Made by a program: the position numbers and the translations under genes. DNA of 64,000 bases from the NCBI GenBank assembly GCA_951813855.1, contig OX638380.1, forward strand, positions 62,001 through 126,000. The letters are read 5' to 3'. Every line of letters begins with the position of its first letter. Positions within the stretch are counted from its first letter, which is position 1. This stretch comes from an uncultured Verrucomicrobiae bacterium. Its GTDB lineage: Bacteria > Verrucomicrobiota > Verrucomicrobiia > Limisphaerales > AAA164-E04. A model generated the notes under the pieces. That model worked only from the letters and a program-made list of their open reading frames with translations, made no database searches and was not told the DNA's origin. This document shows, piece after piece, positions 60,139 to 64,000 of this stretch.

Positions 60139-63100
60139 CTAAAAAGTTTTCTTCAAACTGAGGTAATACCGTTGCCCGTCCGGTTCGTAGAGAAACCCGG
60201 GGTAGCCTTGAGGGTTGTTGTAAAACGCGAAGGCTCGGGGAGGATCGATATCGAACACGTTCTCGACGCCGAACGTCACCGTCGTGTTGGCCATCCAATG
60301 GGAACGTCCGGTGAAAAACCGGTAGGCCAGCTGCATGTCCCACAACAATCGGCTGTCCACCTTGCTCAATTGTAGATTTTCGTCGATATCGATGAAACTG
60401 TCCGTATAGCGGCCGATCAGGTTGATATCGAATTCCCGATAACTCCAACCGAAAGCCGAAGTGAATTTATATTCCAGGTAAGCGTCGTTGTTCATGCCGA
60501 CGGTCGTGATCACCAGCGGTTTCCCGTCTTGAGTGCCGATTTCCAAATCGACCCCTTGAGGTTCGCGCAATTCGAAACCCGTTCCGGTGCCGTAGCCGAC
60601 ATAATCGAATATCGGCCGATTCGGATTGTCCTGGCCGAGCGCCTCGATCAACCAGGTGAAATTGAAGACCCAGCTGAAGGTGCCGTAATTTGGAGTCGGC
60701 CGAACGTAACTGCTGGCGATATCGATGCCGGTGGTCTGGCTGAAAGCCGTGTTCTGGAATACGGTGTCCACTCGCAGGATATTGTCCTGAGCGTCCCGAA
60801 TGACCGTTTCTCCCGGATAGACCGTGCCGCCCTGGAAAATCCGGTCCACGGTGTCTTGGGGATTATTGGCGATCGATCCGCTTCTTTCGAGCTGCCAATA
60901 ATCGAGGCTGACCGTGAAGCCGCGCAAGAAATCGGGTGAGTAAACGATTCCGACATTATAGGCTGTGGAATCCTCGGGTTCTAGGTGTGGATTGCCTCCG
61001 GTAGAAATATCGATCTCCGGATTCCGGTCCTCCGGATTCCACGGATTGGAGATGGTGGCCAAGCCGTGCGTCCTTCCGGAAAACAATTCGAACAGCGATG
61101 GTTCGCGAAACCCTTGCCCCCAACTTCCCCGCATGGCCACCTGCCGAATGGGAGCCAAGCGCGTACTGAATTTCGGTACGAAGGTCGACCGGTCGCTGTC
61201 GATGAAATCTTCGTATCTTCCGGAAATATTCAGGTCGAAAGAATGAATGGCGGTTTTCATATCCGGTCCGATAACGGGTACATAAGTTTCAAAAAAGGCC
61301 CCTTGGACCGCCCGGTCGGCATTGGTCGAGGTTTGCACCGGATAGCTGGCCACGTCTCCGGTGCGGCTTAATGGGTCCGGATACTGCTGAATGCTTTCCC
61401 GGCGCCAATCGTAACCGAAGGCGAATCCGATGTGCCCGCCCGGCAGTTCGTAAATGTCGCTGCTGGAGGCGTTGACGTAATTCATCCAAAGATCGGAATC
61501 TGCCGAATACTTCGGATTGATGATGGCGTGTTGCGCGATGCTGCGGTTGTTCTCATTCAAGTAACCGTCGAATTGAGAGGCGCCGAACGGATTGTAGGGT
61601 ATCGTCGTGCCGACGTATTGATCGCTCCCGGGATCGAACCAGGGATCCGCCGCGTTCATCAACCGGTTGAGGCGGCTTTTGGAAACCAGCCGGGAAGTGT
61701 TCAACTGTTCGACCCGGCTGAAACGAAAACCGCCGTCGAGATTCCAGGTCGTCGAACCGAGATTCAGGTCGTCGGCTCGAATCCCCCAAGTCGTGGTGTA
61801 GGCGTCGGTGAGAATCTCCTGAATCCGCAAACCGAATTCCTCCAGCCGGATCCGTGACGAGCCTTCCAAATCTTGGTTGAAGGGATTGTGGGGATTGAAA
61901 GCTCCGGCGGCTACTTCGCCCAAGCGGAAGAAATCGTCTCCGGTATTCGGCATCGCGTCCGGTCCTGGATAACGGACATAACCGGGAGCCGCTACGCCTT
62001 CCATATTTGATTGCGGCACACTGATGGGTTGCGGCGTGTTGGCGGGAACCACGATGCTTACCCCGCTCAAGTCCCGGAAATTGCCGGTAGCCGTCGGAGC
62101 CAACGAACTCACCATCTCGTTGCGAGCGTAACTGACGTCGCCGTACGCCGTCAGATGATCCAGGGAAAATATTTTTCTCCTGAAACTGAGAGAACTACCC
62201 AATCTTTCGATTTCCGGGGTAGCCTGCGCCAAGCCATTGAAATTATAACGCGAATGACTGCCCCAACCCGGTAAATAGGTATATTGGTCCGCCGCGAGCG
62301 TACCGTCGTTTTCCGCGATTACGGCGGCCGGGGTTCTCGTTCCGTCGGGATTGGAAGGTCCCGAGGTGGCGCGAATCAAACGATCCTGGGGCGAAGGCAC
62401 CCCTTCGATATCCACCCCGGTAATCAACGCGTCCGGACTTAATTGCAGCGCCTCGCGAGCCGCTGCGGCCGAGATTTGGATATTCATCGGAATGGCGTTG
62501 GAACTCAGAAAAGGCGGAATCGCGGAAAAGTGGCGGTTCGATTGGAAAATCGAATTCTTTTTCAGATAAAAGAGATTGCCCGAGAGATTGCCCCGCTGAT
62601 CGTTGAAGCCGAAAGTCAGGCTGTTGTAGTATTCAGACGAATCGGTGCCGCTGGTATCGTTTCCGTACCGGATCAGCAGTTCCGTGCCCTCGAAATCCGA
62701 CCGGGTGATGATGTTGACCACGCCGGCGACGGCGTCGGCGCCGTAAAACGCCGAGGCTCCGTCCTTGAGCACTTCGATGCGTTCGATCGAGGCTGCCGGA
62801 ATCGAATTCAAATCGACGAAAGCTCCCGTTCCTCCCGCTCCTGTCGGCCAAGCCGCCAACCGGCGGCCGTTGAGCAACACGAGCGTGGAATTAGGCCCTT
62901 GCCCTCGCAGAGACACCGAGGACGCTCCCGGGGTAAATCCGGTTTGATTGTTTTGCATCGGGACCGAACCGCCGTTGTTGATGGGAAGGTTCTGCAGGAA
63001 TTCTTCGGCGGTGGCGAAACCGGCTTCTTCGAATTCCTCGCGTTTGATCACCTGAATCGGCACCGCCAGCGACCGGCTGGCCGTTTCCGTCGGCAACAAC

Positions 63101-63273
63101 GAACCGGTAGCGACGAATTCCCCCAAGTCGGTTGTTTCTTCTGAAATCGATTCGGCGGCGCTCTCGTCAGCTTCGACCGCTTCCGACTCCGTCGCCTCTT
63201 GAGCCGCCGTGGCGAAAGTTCCCGACACGGCCGCCGATAAAACCGCTGACCAAAATCCCGTCTTGTTTATCAT
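60139..63273 (-). CDS. TonB-dependent receptor
   Basis: This roughly 1044-aa outer-membrane receptor starts at ATG 63273 (or GTG 63276) with a signal peptide ending near TFATAAQE, then a Glu-rich linker. The plug domain (about residues 60-200 of the mature chain) has SLAVPIQVIKREEFEEAGFA, SVSLRGQGPNSTLVLLNGRR and the SIERIEVLKDGASAFYGADA block, then VAGVVNIITR. The rest is a 22-strand barrel with GSWGQGFREPSLFELF and a C-terminal strand ending in SLKKTF with aromatic Phe, the usual BAM signal. It lacks the N-terminal carboxypeptidase-like domain of SusC. Such Opitutae receptors take up large organic ligands; the substrate is unknown. Confidence 0.93.
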   Translation of the reverse strand: MINKTGFWSAVLSAAVSGTFATAAQEATESEAVEADESAAESISEETTDLGEFVATGSLLPTETASRSLAVPIQVIKREEFEEAGFATAEEFLQNLPINNGGSVPMQNNQTGFTPGASSVSLRGQGPNSTLVLLNGRRLAAWPTGAGGTGAFVDLNSIPAASIERIEVLKDGASAFYGADAVAGVVNIITRSDFEGTELLIRYGNDTSGTDSSEYYNSLTFGFNDQRGNLSGNLFYLKKNSIFQSNRHFSAIPPFLSSNAIPMNIQISAAAAREALQLSPDALITGVDIEGVPSPQDRLIRATSGPSNPDGTRTPAAVIAENDGTLAADQYTYLPGWGSHSRYNFNGLAQATPEIERLGSSLSFRRKIFSLDHLTAYGDVSYARNEMVSSLAPTATGNFRDLSGVSIVVPANTPQPISVPQSNMEGVAAPGYVRYPGPDAMPNTGDDFFRLGEVAAGAFNPHNPFNQDLEGSSRIRLEEFGLRIQEILTDAYTTTWGIRADDLNLGSTTWNLDGGFRFSRVEQLNTSRLVSKSRLNRLMNAADPWFDPGSDQYVGTTIPYNPFGASQFDGYLNENNRSIAQHAIINPKYSADSDLWMNYVNASSSDIYELPGGHIGFAFGYDWRRESIQQYPDPLSRTGDVASYPVQTSTNADRAVQGAFFETYVPVIGPDMKTAIHSFDLNISGRYEDFIDSDRSTFVPKFSTRLAPIRQVAMRGSWGQGFREPSLFELFSGRTHGLATISNPWNPEDRNPEIDISTGGNPHLEPEDSTAYNVGIVYSPDFLRGFTVSLDYWQLERSGSIANNPQDTVDRIFQGGTVYPGETVIRDAQDNILRVDTVFQNTAFSQTTGIDIASSYVRPTPNYGTFSWVFNFTWLIEALGQDNPNRPIFDYVGYGTGTGFELREPQGVDLEIGTQDGKPLVITTVGMNNDAYLEYKFTSAFGWSYREFDINLIGRYTDSFIDIDENLQLSKVDSRLLWDMQLAYRFFTGRSHWMANTTVTFGVENVFDIDPPRAFAFYNNPQGYPGFLYEPDGQRYYLSLKKTF

Positions 63274-63424
63274 CACGCAAATAAGCTCCCCCAAAAACCG
63301 ACTCGCCGACAAACCGAACCGGTCGGAAAGCAATTAATACCGACGATGCGATTTCGCCGGAAGTAAAAACCATTCCCGCTTTACTTTCAATCCCGGCGGA
63401 CTCTAGCATCCAAGCTTATCCGAC

Positions 63425-64000
63425 ATGAAATTCCGCTTTCTACCCGCTTTCCTGGGCCCGTTGCTGATTGCTTCGATTTCGACGGTCTTCACCGATCCGC
63501 TCGTCTTCGAACCGCCTTCCCGAATTGCTACGGACAAGCATATCGTGCTCATCTCCGGCGACGAGGAATACCGCTCCGAAGAATCCCTGCCCATGCTGGC
63601 TAAAATCCTGAGCCGCCGGCACGGATTCAAGTGCACCGTCTTGTTCGCCATCGATCGGAAAACCGGATGCGTCAATCCCAACGAAATCACCAATATCCCC
63701 CACACCGAGGCGTTAGACGACGCCGACCTGTTGATCATCAGCACTCGTTGGCGTATTTTGCCCGGTGAACAATTACGGCCCATTCTCGACTACTTGAAGC
63801 GGGCGGGACCGATCATCGCCTTGCGCACCGCGACTCACGCCTTCAAAAACGACGATCGTTACGGCGGATACGATTGGCGGAATTTCGGCAAAGTCGTGGT
63901 CGGCGAAAACTGGCTCAATCATCATGGCCGACACAAGGTCCAAGGCGGAAGAGCCGTGATCGAAGAAGCCAACGCTTATCATCCGATTCTCAACGGCGTC
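63425..64000 (+). CDS. ThuA-domain protein, 5' part (cut by window end)
   Basis: A frame without stop runs from ATG 63425 to the end of the window (192 codons). The N-terminal signal-like helix (FLPAFLGPLLIASIS) is followed by a ThuA/class-I-glutamine-amidotransferase-like fold: DKHIVLISGDEEYRSEESL, DDADLLIISTRWRILP, PIIALRTATHAFK. The terminal NYH-type residues HHGRHKV and AYHPILNGV match ThuA proteins of Planctomycetes and Verrucomicrobia. It is divergent from the TonB receptor with a gap of about 150 bp. Function is unknown; it is often found with sugar-dehydrogenase or glycan-degrading genes. Confidence 0.85.
   Translation, partial: MKFRFLPAFLGPLLIASISTVFTDPLVFEPPSRIATDKHIVLISGDEEYRSEESLPMLAKILSRRHGFKCTVLFAIDRKTGCVNPNEITNIPHTEALDDADLLIISTRWRILPGEQLRPILDYLKRAGPIIALRTATHAFKNDDRYGGYDWRNFGKVVVGENWLNHHGRHKVQGGRAVIEEANAYHPILNGV

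Overview
The window looks like a chromosome segment of a marine-type Verrucomicrobiota bacterium, possibly Opitutae-like. Four things suggest this: a large Opitutae-style TonB-dependent receptor, the paired PSCyt1/PSD1 and DUF1501 genes, a formylglycine sulfatase and a prepilin with an H-X9-DG motif. This is inferred from gene content; no rRNA gene or long marker alignment was available. Host genes are GC-rich and tightly packed, often with 4-nt start/stop overlaps. The mobile regions are visibly AT-richer.

Layout. 1-4.8 kb is a nest of insertion sequences: an IS66-like element with a frameshifted transposase, two IS630-like orfA copies (one inserted in the other), an intact-looking ISAzo13-family element, and an IS66 terminus. 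5.2-8.7 kb (minus strand) is an MCE/Mla lipid-transport operon: permease with STAS domain, ATPase, MCE protein and lipoprotein. 8.8-14.1 kb carries gyrB-gyrA. 14.8-18.6 kb (plus strand) is a four-gene operon of amidohydrolase, six-CXXCH cytochrome, an 89-aa protein and phosphatidylserine decarboxylase. 18.7-27.5 kb holds housekeeping genes: mutL, tig, a CPBP protease, thiL-tsaE-tsaB and fabG-acpP-fabF. 27.5-33.2 kb is a selenium cluster: an oxidoreductase-SelD fusion divergent from selA-selB. 33.5-38.4 kb has a DUF4870 protein and the PSCyt1/PSD1-DUF1501 pair.

38.7-44.9 kb is a second accessory island. It has IS66 remnants, a second ISAzo13 copy that splits a prepilin-like gene, a secreted-protein gene with an in-frame TGA, a three-copy 117-bp tandem repeat and a degenerate IS66. 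45.0-50.3 kb returns to metabolism: plsC-cmk-aroA-tyrA, a double CbiX protein and a CDP-alcohol phosphatidyltransferase. 51.2-64 kb is outward-facing: a PQQ-type quinoprotein, a broken acyltransferase, a sulfatase, an ECF sigma/membrane/periplasmic three-gene unit, a phosphate-permease-like protein, a TonB receptor and the start of a ThuA-domain protein.

The clearest new observation is the ISAzo13 pair. Both copies can be delimited to the base (1541 bp, imperfect terminal inverted repeats, 3-bp target duplications). Both carry the same +1 frameshift at an A6 run that removes the conserved C-terminus. Deleting either copy restores a host reading frame exactly. I found no CRISPR array, tRNA or rRNA, and no selenoprotein or tRNA-Sec despite the selenium genes.
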